A stretch of DNA of 64,000 nucleotides from Moniliophthora roreri (taxonomy: Eukaryota; Basidiomycota; Agaricomycetes; Agaricales; Marasmiaceae). The DNA is taken from the NCBI GenBank assembly GCA_001466705.2, contig LATX02000133.1:186001-250000 (forward strand). The letters run 5' to 3'. A program made the translations under genes and the position numbers. Within the stretch, counting starts at the first letter, position 1, and each line of letters begins with the position of its first letter. A model generated the notes under the pieces. That model worked only from the letters and a program-made list of their open reading frames with translations. It did no database searches and had not been told where the DNA came from. Below, piece by piece: positions 44,923-56,432 of this stretch.

Positions 44923-46500
44923 TTACAAGTCGAATGACCACTGCCTGTATGTCCGCCCGTTCGGTGGGTGTTGTCTATATGACATAGCGCCATCGCTTGT
45001 TCTCACTATCTCCCAACACTTCTTCTGCCCTTCCATGAAAAAGTGCACGTCCTGCAAACGAGGACAGCTGAGGGTGAGACGGAACAAGTACTCCTCAACT
45101 TCGGACTCGCTAGGATGGTAATGTGGTCCACCGACAATCCATCCATCACCGAACCTGATTTCCTCGAGCCTGTAAAAACCGCGGAACATCTCCTGCAACT
45201 TGACTGGGCCCCATCCATCCTGTTGTTGTCGGATCGCGAGGTCTCCACAATGCCATCGTTCAAGCGATGCACCACAGATCGATGCCCAAAGGGAATTGTG
45301 ACGGCATATAACCGAAACATTGCTGCACATGACAAATTCGAAGTTGAGCTCTTTGAGCTTGGTCAACGCATCTGTGTTCCGGATGGACGAATATAAGGAT
45401 TCCATCTCCATTTTGTTCCCAGACGTGGAGACATATGCTTCAAGTTTGTGTAGAGACTGGACGCCTGCATTTGCCATTGCTTTGATGGACTCGGAACGAC
45501 CTCTGAATGCACGTAAAGAGGGAAATGATCCGGAATTGAGTAATTGTGAAATGCTCTCGTCAAAGGCCATTCCCGGGCTCGACCAAATTTCTTCGTGCAA
45601 CGAAAGATATTCCAGCCTGTCTGCATGTGCGACTATGAAATTGTGAAAGTCAGCTTGTGCTGTAGGTACCCAATCCCCAAGAGTGAGCCGCCTCAGCCGG
45701 GAGAAACGATAATTTCTGAAAAAGTAGGATTGTGTGTCCGGATATGCCAAAGGGAAAGGTAACGAGAGTGTGTGGATCGTATCGAGAGAGTGGTTCAAGG
45801 TGTTCCATAATGGCTCTAGTTGATACATTCCTGTCGATGGAATATGAATAGATGAACTCCTAGAGGAGAGGAACATACCCTGACTAGTGAAGTTCCAACT
45901 TCCACCTTCGAATCTATATCCTGCATGCCATAACACTTCTTCTAGATCAAAAAAATGACCTAGTGAACGAGCACAAGATGCCAACCGGATAATCATATCA
46001 GGTCCAGCTCCCCATGGCATTGTCACCTCCAACTTCTTCACGCTCCTCATTAACTCGACCGCTTTCCTCACCGCATCCTCGTTGGACCCATACAGCGCTG
46101 GACCGTGAATCTTCAACGACAGGAGGTTTGTCATATTCTTCATGGCATCTATGTTTACCACGGGGGGCGTCTCCCTTAAGCTCGAGTAGTGGTAATTGTT
46201 GAACACTTCCAACGACAACGTCTCCACACTCGACGCCAGCTCGTAATCACGGGCCAGTAAGTCCATGGTGGACTTCGGGGAAGAGTTTGTTGAGGAGACG
46301 TATATTTGCCGGAGATAGATATGTCGATACAGGAGGGGTCGAAGAATCCGGAGAAACCATGAGCAAGTAAGGCATAGTTTGGCCCGATTCCGGAGCGACA
46401 AGTGCTGAGCTATTTCGATCCATAGCTCTGCCGGGAACTGCTTGTGCACTTGCCCTTGCTCGAACGACTCCTGAAGATTGGATGATGTGAGATTCGGCAT
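44923..46500 (-). CDS. F-box protein with leucine-rich-like C-terminal part
   Basis: Single-exon frame of 525 residues starting MPNLTSSNL. The F-box lies at about residues 20-62: FPAELWIEIAQHLSLRNRAK, then LCLTCSWFLRILRPLLYRHI. The remainder shows irregular leucine-rich strands, such as LLSLKIHGPAL, RLRRLTLGDW, RLEYLSLHEE and LKELNFEF. Such proteins are substrate-recognition subunits of SCF (Skp1-Cullin-F-box) ubiquitin ligases; the target is unknown. Members of this lineage-expanded family usually lack introns or have few, as here. It is on the same strand as, and 213 bp beyond the stop of, the GH16 gene. Confidence 0.85.
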   Translation of the reverse strand: MPNLTSSNLQESFEQGQVHKQFPAELWIEIAQHLSLRNRAKLCLTCSWFLRILRPLLYRHIYLRQIYVSSTNSSPKSTMDLLARDYELASSVETLSLEVFNNYHYSSLRETPPVVNIDAMKNMTNLLSLKIHGPALYGSNEDAVRKAVELMRSVKKLEVTMPWGAGPDMIIRLASCARSLGHFFDLEEVLWHAGYRFEGGSWNFTSQGMFLSSRSSSIHIPSTGMYQLEPLWNTLNHSLDTIHTLSLPFPLAYPDTQSYFFRNYRFSRLRRLTLGDWVPTAQADFHNFIVAHADRLEYLSLHEEIWSSPGMAFDESISQLLNSGSFPSLRAFRGRSESIKAMANAGVQSLHKLEAYVSTSGNKMEMESLYSSIRNTDALTKLKELNFEFVMCSNVSVICRHNSLWASICGASLERWHCGDLAIRQQQDGWGPVKLQEMFRGFYRLEEIRFGDGWIVGGPHYHPSESEVEEYLFRLTLSCPRLQDVHFFMEGQKKCWEIVRTSDGAMSYRQHPPNGRTYRQWSFDL

Positions 46501-46712
46501 GGGTAGTGCAGCAAGTGTACATCGAGTCTCTGGTACAGATTCAAGTTCGTAAGCGCCCGTCGCTGGCCCATATGATCAAGGTGTTCTGTTTCCTGCCCTA
46601 CCAAAAATACAAAAAGGCAGTAGTTAATCCCAGAAATACAATATATCCATCCATCCTTTTTATACATATCCAAGTCATCCATCGTTTAGCAGTCATGAAT
46701 CATGCAGCCCGG

Positions 46713-48480
46713 TCACTTCAACTGGAAGATTCTCACATATTTTACTTCCCAGTCTATAAACACCATGAGTGTTGCCCGTCTACTACATGGAAAGGGGGGA
46801 ATGACTCACAAGCCTCAGTAAAAGTGCTTCCACGAGTCCGGACATATTCTTCACACGTCGAAACACCTGTCCTTGCGGCACAAGACTGCTCTTGACCAGG
46901 AGCTCCGGCATCATTCCATACAGGGCCGGCCCAATCACCACTGAAAACAAGTCAAGGTTTATGACTGGGAAGGAGTAGAATCGGCACTTACCAGAAAGTT
47001 GTATCGAATATAGCAGCTTGGTTGACAAAGTATCTGTCAGGATTGCAGCTACCCGCGGCCCAATTGGCGACAGGTGTGCCCCATGTCGATGGAACGGGCG
47101 TCCCAGCTTCGACGTCGGCAGGTATAGAGCCCCGAGGCCAGAACCATATCTTGACACCTTGAGAGGTTACTTCGCCGGCGTAGGCACCGCCTCCGTTTCT
47201 ATTAAATGGTGCACCGAACGAAACGCTTGAAGTGTCCCTGTACGGAATGCCGATGAACAAGGAAGAACCAAAAATTTTCCGTAGCAAACACTGACCTGAC
47301 ACCGCAGCCTTGATTGGCTGTCTGATCCGCAGCACAGTTCGTGGGACCGACAAGATTGCCAGAAATACCGAGCGTTGAACTCGACGAAGAGGAAAGGGTA
47401 CAGCCGATGTCTGTATGGATGGTAGCTTGGTTGTTCGTGTAGTCGTGCACCCCTGGATCAACGTTGTTAGATTCATAGTGGTTAACTTACCAACTCTCGA
47501 TTAAATGTACCTTCGACAATATCTATTTCGCCAGTAATCGGCCATTGCGGACCGTTTAACCAAAAAGCACTACGGAGAAGGCGATTTAGTCAAGAGGCAA
47601 GCGATAGATAATGAGAAACTCACGGCCATGTTCCACACCCTGTGGGCATATGCACCGCATCCATGATCCACAGACCCTTGTTGAGCTCTAATTTTGTCTG
47701 TATTCGTATGCTCTTCCGCATATCAACTTGAGGCGTTGTTTCAACACGCATTATGGTATTACCGGCATCGTTGAGTTCGATCAACCCTTGTGCACGCTTA
47801 AAGAAACGTGAGGTCTGATGGTTGTTCATAGGAGACAGATCACTCACCCCGTCCTGCTCACCAATGTAATCCACTGTCCCGTGTGTGGGGTCCGACAAGG
47901 TCCAGAAATCCCAGCCTTCGAAGAAAGAGCTACCAGCCTATCAGCGTAAATCAGCGTTAATCGAACAAGGGACAAGGAACAAGGAACAAAATTTCATTAA
48001 TGAACGCACATGCTCTTCAATCAATCGATACGGGGAGTTGAATGTTTGTGTTGGCTGCGCAGCCGCCGTCGTCGATGTCCTCGTCCCACCACCACCACTA
48101 CTACCTCCCCTTGTTGTTGTGGTGGTATTCCCACCATTCCCGCTACCGTCCGTCCCGGTCCCACTGTCCCCATTAGAACCCGTACCCAAACCACCAGAGC
48201 GTGCTCCTCCCGATTTACAATACACTACTCGATTATTCCCTAAAACGTCCTGCTGTCTCCTGGACAGCGTGTATCCCGTTTGAGATGAAGAGTGAGAAAT
48301 TGGTAGCACAGCACCAAATGCCACTCTCAAATCGTCCGCGAGGCCCTTTGTGTGTCGCGCAGCGACTCCATGTGCCCGTAATAGAAAATTGTCGTTTTTT
48401 CCATCCAGTCTAGCGTTTGTAGGAGATGTAGCGTCGAGAAGTAAAAGAAGTATGCAGATTGGAAGCGATGAACGCATCAT
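46713..48480 (-). CDS. Secreted glycoside hydrolase family 16 (beta-1,3(4)-glucanase-like)
   Basis: Eight exons: 48480-48010, 47937-47848, 47796-47624, 47569-47511, 47452-47296, 47237-46992, 46940-46810, 46753-46713; 455 residues. A signal peptide (SLPICILLLLLDATSPTNA) is followed by a propeptide-like region and a Gly/Ser/Thr-rich linker at about 95-150, probably O-glycosylated. The catalytic domain starts at SSFFEGWDFW and carries GEIDIVEG, the GH16 ExDxxE signature with Glu259 (nucleophile), Asp261 and Glu264 (acid/base). Later landmarks are WPRGSIP and GDWAGPVWND; the domain ends YWEVKYVRIFQ. Family members cut beta-1,3(4)-glucans of fungal or plant walls. The linker before the domain suggests cell-wall display or release. 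Substrate fine specificity cannot be read from the sequence. Confidence 0.93.
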
Positions 48481-49525
48481 GAAGAATGTCGTGTCCTGAG
48501 ATCGTTGGGGGTATCCCGTTTATATGTGATCGCCCAAGGCAGAAGAGAAAAACGTTGGCCAAGAATCGGGAAGAGCTGTCAAAAGCAAGTAAGCCAAGCG
48601 GGCTCCGTCCTCGTTGTCAAGTATAAATGAAGGGACAACTGGAGCGGCGTCTTCCAAAACGATGAGAGCGATGAGGCGGTGGAAGGAAAGAAGAGACCCC
48701 AAGAGAGTATAGAATCAGGAACAAGAAAGCTCCGAGGTATAAAAAAATAGCAGAACAAAAGAGTTTCCATTGTGCTGCAGTTTCCTTTTGTATGCCCCAG
48801 GCAGCACGGTCGTTTCCCCATCGGCTACGCCGCCGACAATTCTCTAAAAGAACCGAGTAAACACGAGGCAATCTCGAGGGCTTGGGAATGGGTTTGGGCT
48901 GCAAAATAAAGGATAATTCGTCAGAGCGTGCAGTCGTTATTGTCGGGGCTATACTGAGATCGTGGTGGTAGTGCAACCTTCGGAATTCCAATTTCAAAGG
49001 TACAAAGCTATGCAAAACTCGCGTCGCGACATTGCCCAAGCCAAACTCCAAAATCAACGTTGTGGAGGCTGTACCATACACATGACATTGATAGAAGGGC
49101 ATACTAAGTAACGTTACATTGAGGAATAATGAGAATCGTATATACGTACTAACATTCTGGCCTCAGCCAGTGTCAGTGCCAGAGTTGACTTCTAGGTATA
49201 GGTCATCGCAAAAAAAAAAAAGAAAAAGAAAAGAAAAAAACAAGATGGAAGGGAGAAGTATAATTACGTCGTGCAAAAGGTGGTTATATACTTAGAGGCG
49301 GGATGGGGGTTGTCTTCGCCAACGGAGATGTAAAGGGTAGAGATAAAGGAGTGTCACGTCCGTGATGCAAGAATATACATAGAACGAACAAAGTGAAGTA
49401 ATGAGATAAGGGAAACCCGAAAGAGTAGCGACAACAAGACAACGATAATATACGACAACCGAAGCAGAACACAGAACGAGTCCCAAAGCCTGTTCCGATC
49501 ACAAAGATAATCCCACCTCAGCCCA
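48481..49525. other. Intergenic stretch between GH16 and VAC8
   Basis: About 1 kb. No supported gene. An A-rich run at 49210-49241 (A and AG tracts) is the most notable sequence. The first 100 bases are the GH16 upstream region, with a TATA-like gtttatatgtg at about 48518. Confidence 0.45.
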
Positions 49526-51895
49526 TCACTGCCTGTGACTGCCCGGTGCGAAGGCCTCCCTTACGCTCCGTCTGAGCTCCTCATCCCGCATATCCCGTTC
49601 ATGCCTTGAGCTGCTGATGCTGCTTCCAGGTTGTCCATACTGACTGTGGCTCGGAGTAACACTGGCAGGTACAATGTCACCAGCATCTCCGTCAACAAAC
49701 TCCAAGATTCTTCTTGCCAAGAGTTGAATTTCGCCCTGACCATCGTTGGTCTCGGTGTCGTCATAGGACTGTGAAGGATGAGAACCGACAGAAGATGATG
49801 GTGAAGATGCTTGCGACGAGGCAAGGGTTCGAATATTGGGGACGAGAAGTGAGGATGAGCGGATCGAGGAAATGAGTTGTGGGTCTTGTATGCAAAATCA
49901 GTATCCCTCCTTTCGACAACTTTAAAACACGTACCACCTGATTCAAGGAGTTGCACGATTGTCCATACCGCAATATGCTGGAATGTCGCATCGGGCGAGC
50001 TTAGGAACCGGTAGAGATACCTGTGCATTCCGCCATCAGGCTTCTCCCAAACATCATTGAATGCAGAATAATCATCGGTTGCTGAGCGACCATCTAAAAA
50101 GGAATATTAGAACCAGCTTTCATCAATTCGGTGGACGTACTTACCCTTGGAGGATAGGTTTCCGAGAGCAGCAGCACTATTGCCCTGCACCTCAGAGCTG
50201 GGTGAGTTGGTGAGAGGAATTAAGACTTCACAGATGCCCATCTCCAGTAACTGGCTCTTCAAGTCATCTAGAATGATACATGATGAGCAACGGTCACAGA
50301 TAAGCGAGCGAACTACTCACCACTCAACGCCAAAACAGCCACACAAGCCGTCATCTCACTCTGTACATTCATGGGAACTTCCAACACCAACTCCTTGATG
50401 CTTTCGACCGCACCGGCCTTCACAATCGCGGTCTTGTTCTTCTCGCTACTGGCAGCAAGGTTTCGGAGCGTGGAGATAGCATGGCACTGTACCTCCTCGT
50501 TATCTTTGAAGCTTAACAAGTTGATGAGGGGTTGCAAGAAGCCAGACTCGATTATAGGTGACTCGTTCTGCGGATGGATCGAAACGTTGCGGACGCAGGC
50601 GGCGGAAGAGAGGATTAGGGGGAGGTAGGCCGATTGAAGAAGGCGGAGAAGAGAAGAAAGCCCATCGGCTCGTACAATCTCGAGCTGGTATTTCTCTGCG
50701 AGATGAAAATCAATGAAGAAGCTTGCGTAAAAGATGGAACAAGCGTACCGTCACTAGCAAGGTTTCTCAAAGCCAGAGCAGCCTGACATTGGACCTTCAA
50801 ACTGGGACTCTCCATCAAAGCAACAAGGCTTGTAACCAGCTTGGGTTCGCTCTGAGCGAGTTTCTTGCGGTTGACGCCATCGACAGCAATGTTACTGAGC
50901 GCAGTCGTACAGTAGTACTGTACATCGGTGTCCGGGGAGTTAAGTAGGCTCACGAGAACAGGGATAGCGCCGGCATTGACAAGCTGTTGGCGATTCTCAT
51001 CTGGGACGTGATAAATGAGTACGCAGTACGATCATGCAGGGTTGAGCGCTCGTACCGGAGTGTGTCATGTTCAACAATGCGCCTGTTGCATTTCGTTGAA
51101 CACGCATGTCCTTTGAGCGAGCAAGTCGGGTAAGGGGAACAAGTGCACCAGACTTTGCAATCTTGGTCTTGTTGTCATCTTGTAAAACATCCTCAGTAAC
51201 GACGAACGGACACAAATTTGGGTAGGCGTACCATGCGTCGCCAAATTCGTCACACATCCAACAGCGTTACACTGAACCTCTACATTTGGACTTAACATCT
51301 GTCGAATAAGAGGCTCCAGGCCTCCCAACTTGACGATGAGTAATTTATTATCCGCTGAAACAAATCAGACTGCCATGAATTTTAAAACGACACTAAATAA
51401 ACGTACTGTTAACAGCCAAGTTCCCTAATGCCGCAGACGCTGCACGCTGCACCTCCGCATCATGGCTACTCAACAAAAACAGGATAGGGTCCAGCGTGTC
51501 TCTGCCCACTGGTCGAACTTCCTTTTCGGTAATTTCTGCAAAAGCTAGGGCTGCGCTTCGTTGAAGGTCGACATTATCCGAGAATGATAGGGTTGTCAAA
51601 GCACTGAGAGGTGAGCCGGTGAAAAAGTTGGTGGTTGTTCGGTCTATTGTGACAAAAAGGTCGTATTTGAATCCATGTATTAGCTTGTGAATGAATGAAT
51701 ACGCACTCTCAAGGTACTGTAGTAAGTCCGCAACAGCCTCACGTTCATTCTCGAGTAGTAAAGGTTCATATGCCTGGGACCTCCGGGAGCCAACTACAGC
51801 AAAACCAGTGCAAAAAAAATGAACAAAAAACTCGGCAAAATTTTCAAGAAATGGGACTTACAACACGAGTCGCAGCAACTTGTAACGTTACCCAT
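49526..51895 (-). CDS. VAC8: Vacuolar armadillo-repeat protein Vac8
   Basis: Ten exons: 51895-51862, 51793-51707, 51643-51407, 51354-51232, 51178-51056, 51000-50749, 50695-50321, 50267-50145, 50093-49935, 49884-49526; 623 residues. The N-terminus [12 protein letters not shown] fits MGxxxS for myristoylation of Gly2, with Cys7, Cys8 and Cys11 for palmitoylation, as in yeast Vac8. The body consists of armadillo repeats very close to yeast, for example [55 protein letters not shown], and [16 protein letters not shown]. Vac8 anchors partners on the vacuole: Atg13 in the Cvt/autophagy pathway, Nvj1 at nucleus-vacuole junctions and the myosin adaptor Vac17. All nine introns are phase 1. The C-terminal tail after the repeats is Ser-rich. 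Divergent from the thioesterase gene across 390 bp. Confidence 0.97.
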
Positions 51896-52285
51896 GTTGA
51901 AGAAGAGAAAATGAGGGAGAAGGGCGCACTGTGCTGGTACGGTAGCGGAGGGGGGACCCAGTCAAGGGAGAAGGGGGAGATGGTTGCTGCAAATTAAACA
52001 GGCCAAAACGAAGGGTCTAACCACGGAATTTGCCGCTGACCACGTGGTACGTTGTCCACTAAGGTTTTCCCGCCCTTTTGCAGCTTTTGCAGCTTTCGAC
52101 AAGTTGCGCTCATGACATAGCCTCCTCTACGCGTTCTTCTCGTTATTCAGCATCGCAAAAACGATCGCAGTAATGCGCAGCAGAATACGGATATCCCTCT
52201 ACTTGCGCTGACACTCGAGAAAAATATTTAAGCTGAACATGCACGGCGAAAAGTACTCAGACTTTCCTCCAGATTCGCTCCTTAC
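51896..52285. promoter_or_regulatory. Shared upstream region of VAC8 and the acyl-protein thioesterase gene
   Basis: 390 bp between two divergent start codons, so both promoters must lie here. It contains a palindromic GACCACGTGGT-type E-box (CACGTG) at about 52038-52045. Regulatory role is inferred from position. Confidence 0.5.
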
Positions 52286-53206
52286 ATGATTATAGAGTTG
52301 GAGGCGCAAGAAATTGTCTATGTACCAGCGAGCTCAGCCGAAGAGAAGAAAGCGTCGGTGATCTTTCTTCATGTGCGTCACCTCGGCTTCTTCTTGTCCC
52401 TCCTCGTTTCTGACGGAAGGCATTGCTTACTAGGGTTTGGGACATTCCAATCTCACCTGGAAAGAGGTTGTCACAGAAGCATTGGCTCCTCGCTTACCGA
52501 ATGTGCAATGGATTCTACCTCAAGCGTAAGCCCAGCTTTGACTGTTCCCGTTCTAGATGCTGAAATCCGCACAGTCCGCATCGACCTGTTAGCTTGAATC
52601 AAGGCACACTCCGTCCAAGCTGGTTCGATATCACCAATTTACCGCCACAGAAGGATGAATGGGACGAAACCACAATAGCGGAATCCATTGCGCGAATTGA
52701 GAACATCGTACTTCGAGAAGTTCATTCGGGCGTCGAGAGTAGCCGAATCGTTCTAGTTGGATTCAGCCAGGGGGCTGCTCTCAGCTTGATGACAGCACTT
52801 TCTACGCTGCATGAGCTTGGAGGAGTAGTCAGTCTATCAGGCTGGTGGGTATTCTATATATATGTATAAGGCATTGTTATTCGGGAAGCTAAATCGCTAC
52901 AGGATTCCTCATGCTGCACGTTCATCTGGGGTACGCAGATTATGTGTTTTGCGCTCATCTCACTCCTAATATCTTTCCCAGATGCTAATTCACGTAGGCG
53001 ACACCAAAATGCCCATTCTTTGGTGTCATGGTACATCTGACACTGAAATACCCTTATCCATGGGAATAGATGCTGTGGAATATCTCAAATCAGATGCTGT
53101 TCAGCTATCAGAAGTGGATATGAAAACTTATGATGGGTTAGAGCATAGAATTTGTGATGAAGAACTAGCAGACTTGGCAGAGTGGTTGGAAGGCATTTTG
53201 AAGTGA
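52286..53206 (+). CDS. APT1: Acyl-protein thioesterase 1 (lysophospholipase/carboxylesterase family)
   Basis: Five exons (52286-52372, 52434-52525, 52575-52844, 52903-52930, 52982-53206) code for 233 residues, the usual size. It is an alpha/beta hydrolase that removes palmitate from cysteines of membrane-bound proteins in the cytosol. The sequence shows VIFLHGLGHSN (oxyanion loop), PSWFDI, nucleophile GFSQG with Ser124, Asp179 in HGTSDTEIP and His214 in YDGLEHRI, a complete triad. The third exon starts at 52575 because that acceptor restores PQAPHRPVSLNQG; a later AG would drop the conserved Pro residues. The gene is divergent from VAC8, whose product is a known palmitoylated protein. It is convergent with RFT1. 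Confidence 0.94.
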
Positions 53207-53678
53207 ACATGCTTGAGAATGGTTTGTAGAGCCTCAATGATTTGAATCATACACACTGTCACTTTCACATAGGATCATTCAAGATTGCAGTTTGTGTCTG
53301 AAATCAGTAGCAATCCAGAGATGGAGGAATGGTGAAAACTAACACACAGCATGACAATTCTGCAGTGTTGACTTGGTTGATGATAGTTGTGGTGAGGGAG
53401 ACGGGCACTTCCTATTGGCTTGATGACAGAATGGGTGAACTTGAATGTAATACCTCAAAGGTTGAAAGCTGACATCTGTTTTAGCACAATAACCACCTGG
53501 AGACCAAGGGAAGGTTCAATGATCAGGCTAAACAGTGATCTTGTGGGAGAGCCTTGAAAGAGCAAGTATAACCCTTGAGCTCAATGTCATGAACCTATAA
53601 CTCTTGATCTGGAAGATGTTCTTGTGACTATACAATTTCCTGTGATGATTGGTATACACAGTTCCAGGGTATATCAGA
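53207..53678. other. Convergent 3' flanks of APT1 and RFT1
   Basis: 472 bp without a gene; AT-rich with several TTGAA/TGATTTGAA-like stretches expected of 3' regions. Confidence 0.5.
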
Positions 53679-55461
53679 CTACTTGGTCTTCATTTTCCCC
53701 CTCCTGAACACTGCAATCAGCTCCCTAGAACCTCTGAACCATAACCCGACACATATCAGAGCAAGTCCACCTCCCAATCCCACATGCGTTACCACTGGTC
53801 CACTGAACACACCCATTCTTCCCTTGATCTTCACGATATCCAAGCTCTGGAGTCTTATCTCGCTTATTCTAACCACATCTGCCGAGACGAGTAAAGCAAC
53901 AGCCATACTCGCCGGGGGCAGCATGTCCTTCCATGAAGCATCCGGGAAATACGAACGAGCAAAGATGAACACATAGGTAATACGGGCAGATAGGTTGATG
54001 ATGTTAGCATAGACCAACGAAACGTCGCCGAATCCTTGCTTATATAGTGTGATTGCGGAAGAGATGTAGACGATCGAGAACATTATCATCCACCTATACA
54101 CCATCCCCATGGTCAGTAATGAGATCCTGAGTACTCTCCGGTTCATGACACTCACCGGCTTTGCTTGTTCAATTGATGTTTATCAGCCGCACTCGAAAGA
54201 AACGCCTCTAGGCCTCCGTTGATTGCTAAAACCGGTATATACCATACCCATGCAGATAGAATACGCGGTGCGCTAGTGCTGAGATACATTGGTGGGAGGA
54301 AAACCTGCAGTACCAATGAGATGTACTGTGATCCGAAAGCTAAGATGAGAAGTCCACACGAAATTTGTATGTTGAGCAGAGCAATGAGCGTTCGCGACGC
54401 CTCATGCCTTTTGGAGGGAAGGGACCGAGAGAAGTATAGACGGAGGGTTTCTTCGATAGGTTGGAAGACGACTCGTGCGATGAGCGAGCCTATGGAGATG
54501 TTAAGCTGCGCTGAGGTGGACATCGCAAGGTACATACCGTAGTTGACAGCGACAGCATAACCACCTTGATCCTCTAACGGGCTGAACCATGATAGGATAA
54601 ACTTATCACCCTCCGTCAGGAAATGTTTCACGACTGATTGAGATGTCATAGTCAACGATAGTGCGAGGATCTCCCTGTCAAACGTCCTGTCACTTCGTCA
54701 GCCAATGTTCCATAGACACAAGCATTCACATACTTGGTCATTTTCGGGATCCCATAACTGAACAGATAGAGGAGAAGAACCGTTGTCCCATATGCCAACT
54801 GGCCAAACGCAAACGCAAGCAAGGCTAAATCTCCGCCTTGGTCGCAAAACAGGATGAGAAAGGTCACGATGGCCTTCATAGTGATACCAATTCCTTCAGC
54901 TCGAACACGAACGTGAGTTTTGAGTTCTGTCATAGCCCTAAGTAAAGTCAAAGTCTATTGGCATGGAAAGGGTCATGACACGTACATGTTATGCATCGGC
55001 TCAGCTAGAAGTTCCACCACGGCTGAAAGGGCGTATACAACAACTGCTTGGTGAAAGTACGGTTGCATACGAGTTTCCGATGTTGCATACGTCGCGTAAA
55101 GTGCTGCTGTGCATATCGAAAGCGGGATACCAATGAGGATGGGTACGAAGCCTACTCCCTCACCCCTCCCAATCTTTTCCTTTTCCTCCCCCTCCTTTCC
55201 CTTGGCCTTCCCGTCTTTGCCTATAATGGACCCAATTCGTAGAAGAGCTCCCCTAACACCTTCTCTGCTCAGAAACAGAATTGTCCCCAACATGAGACTT
55301 TCGAGTTGTATTGCCGCGACTCCATAGGCCCTGGGTGATGCGAGGCGAAAGAGAGCTTGATTGAGCGTGAATGTAAGTACTCGAGACGTGAGCTGAAGCC
55401 CAATGAGAGAAGTGAGTGAGGTCAGAAAAGGTGAAGTGGTGGTTGCGGCAGGTGATGGCAT
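53679..55461 (-). CDS. RFT1: Rft1, ER membrane protein of N-glycan precursor flipping
   Basis: Four exons (55461-54986, 54937-54730, 54670-54156, 54093-53679) code for 537 residues, the family length. Rft1 is a multi-pass ER protein needed for use of the Man5-GlcNAc2-PP-dolichol precursor in N-glycosylation; whether it is itself the flippase is debated. Family signatures: LTSLIGLQLTSRVLTFTLNQ, FLSREGVRGALLR, ELLAEPMHNM, LSLTMTSQSVVKHFLTEGDK and AVNYGMYLA. About a dozen hydrophobic helices are visible. A Lys/Glu-rich insertion at about residues 80-100 (KDGKAKGKEGEEKEK) forms a cytosolic loop. The second intron uses the acceptor GGGAG at 54672-54671, chosen because it restores YILALSLTMTSQ. Confidence 0.95.
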
Positions 55462-55968
55462 GGGTAGTTTGGATGTTTCGGCATGCTATGTATATCACAC
55501 CGTTTCGGATGAAGCCTGTCCTGTCCCTCATCTAGGACAATCTTGGTCTACTTCTCCTTCTGGTCATTGTGAGAGCAGAACTTATCTGGCCTCGGTCACA
55601 CTTGGTGTGAGTCCACTGCGTGCATAGGTGCTGCGTGGACAAGTCCGACCGACAACACCGCGAAAACCGATTAAGCGCCATTACAGGAATCTTGAATAAA
55701 TTTACAAGTCTCTTCGGACCATGTTATCTCCCAATCTCCTTCACCCTTTGACAACACACAACGTAGAATTCACACATTGTCACAATAGGCCGCTCAGATG
55801 CATTGCCACCCGTTACACTCTTCCTGGAAACAGCATATCAGCAGAAGATGATTACACACTGGTCTTTGCTGGGGCATTTCCCTCGGTGCGTGTCTGAGAT
55901 CAGTGGCAAGGCGTATAATTAACCTCTGCTCAGACCAAGACACATGGATTCCCGTGATAAAGGGAGAG
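55462..55968. other. Upstream flank of RFT1
   Basis: About 0.5 kb without a supported gene, ending at the left terminal inverted repeat of the next element. Confidence 0.45.
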
Positions 55969-56135
55969 TGGCCACTTCTTAGTCAGCCATCAGCGCTTTT
56001 CCCGCGCCCTATCAACACCCTAATAAGGCAACACGACCCGCCCTAACACTTTTCTGAGTGATTCTGAGCTCAACCCTATGTTTTATAGATAAAAAAATGG
56101 TTCTATAATTAAATTTGAGTGTATAAAAAGCTAAA

Positions 56136-56284
56136 CCTAACCCCGAACCCCGAACCCTAAACCGCGGGGCGTTCCCCCCCTGCAACCCCCCTCTAACCAC
56201 AAACCCCTAACCTGAACCCCTAACGCCTAACCCTTGAGCGCACTACCTATCTCTAACCCCGAACCCAAACCCCCAAACCCAGCC
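56136..56284. repeat. Degenerate telomere-like C-rich repeats
   Basis: The plus strand carries many variants of CCCTAA: CTAACCC, CGAACCC, CTAAACC, CCCCTAACC. The exact basidiomycete telomere unit on this strand (CCCTAA) occurs several times but never in a perfect long array, so this is degenerate or a look-alike. Confidence 0.65.
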
Positions 56285-56319
56285 CCGCTTAGGGGGGCGC
56301 TACGCGGTCTTCAAAAAAA

Positions 56320-56351
<32 letters not shown>

Positions 56352-56353
<2 letters not shown>

Positions 56354-56432
56354 GGCTCCTAAAAGGATCGAACCGTGGCTATGACAAAGCCTCTCTACGC
56401 TTATAAGCATATCCACTATGCCATGATGCTGT
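56352..56432 (-). other. tRNA-like sequence with pol III A and B boxes
   Basis: Read on the minus strand, TGGCATAGTGG (56423-56413) matches the A box and GGTTCGATCC (56374-56365) the B box, spaced 38 nt apart. A D-stem pairs (GCAT with ATGC) and a GGC/GCC hairpin looks like a long variable arm. A T-run follows directly (the A-tract 56321-56351 on the plus strand) as a terminator would. The acceptor and T stems do not pair, so it is a tRNA-derived sequence, not a working tRNA. Confidence 0.5.

Noticed and set aside
56352..56432. A functional tRNA gene on the minus strand
   Set aside because: A and B boxes and a D-stem are present, but the acceptor and T stems do not pair and no standard anticodon arm can be drawn. 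Kept only as tRNA-like.
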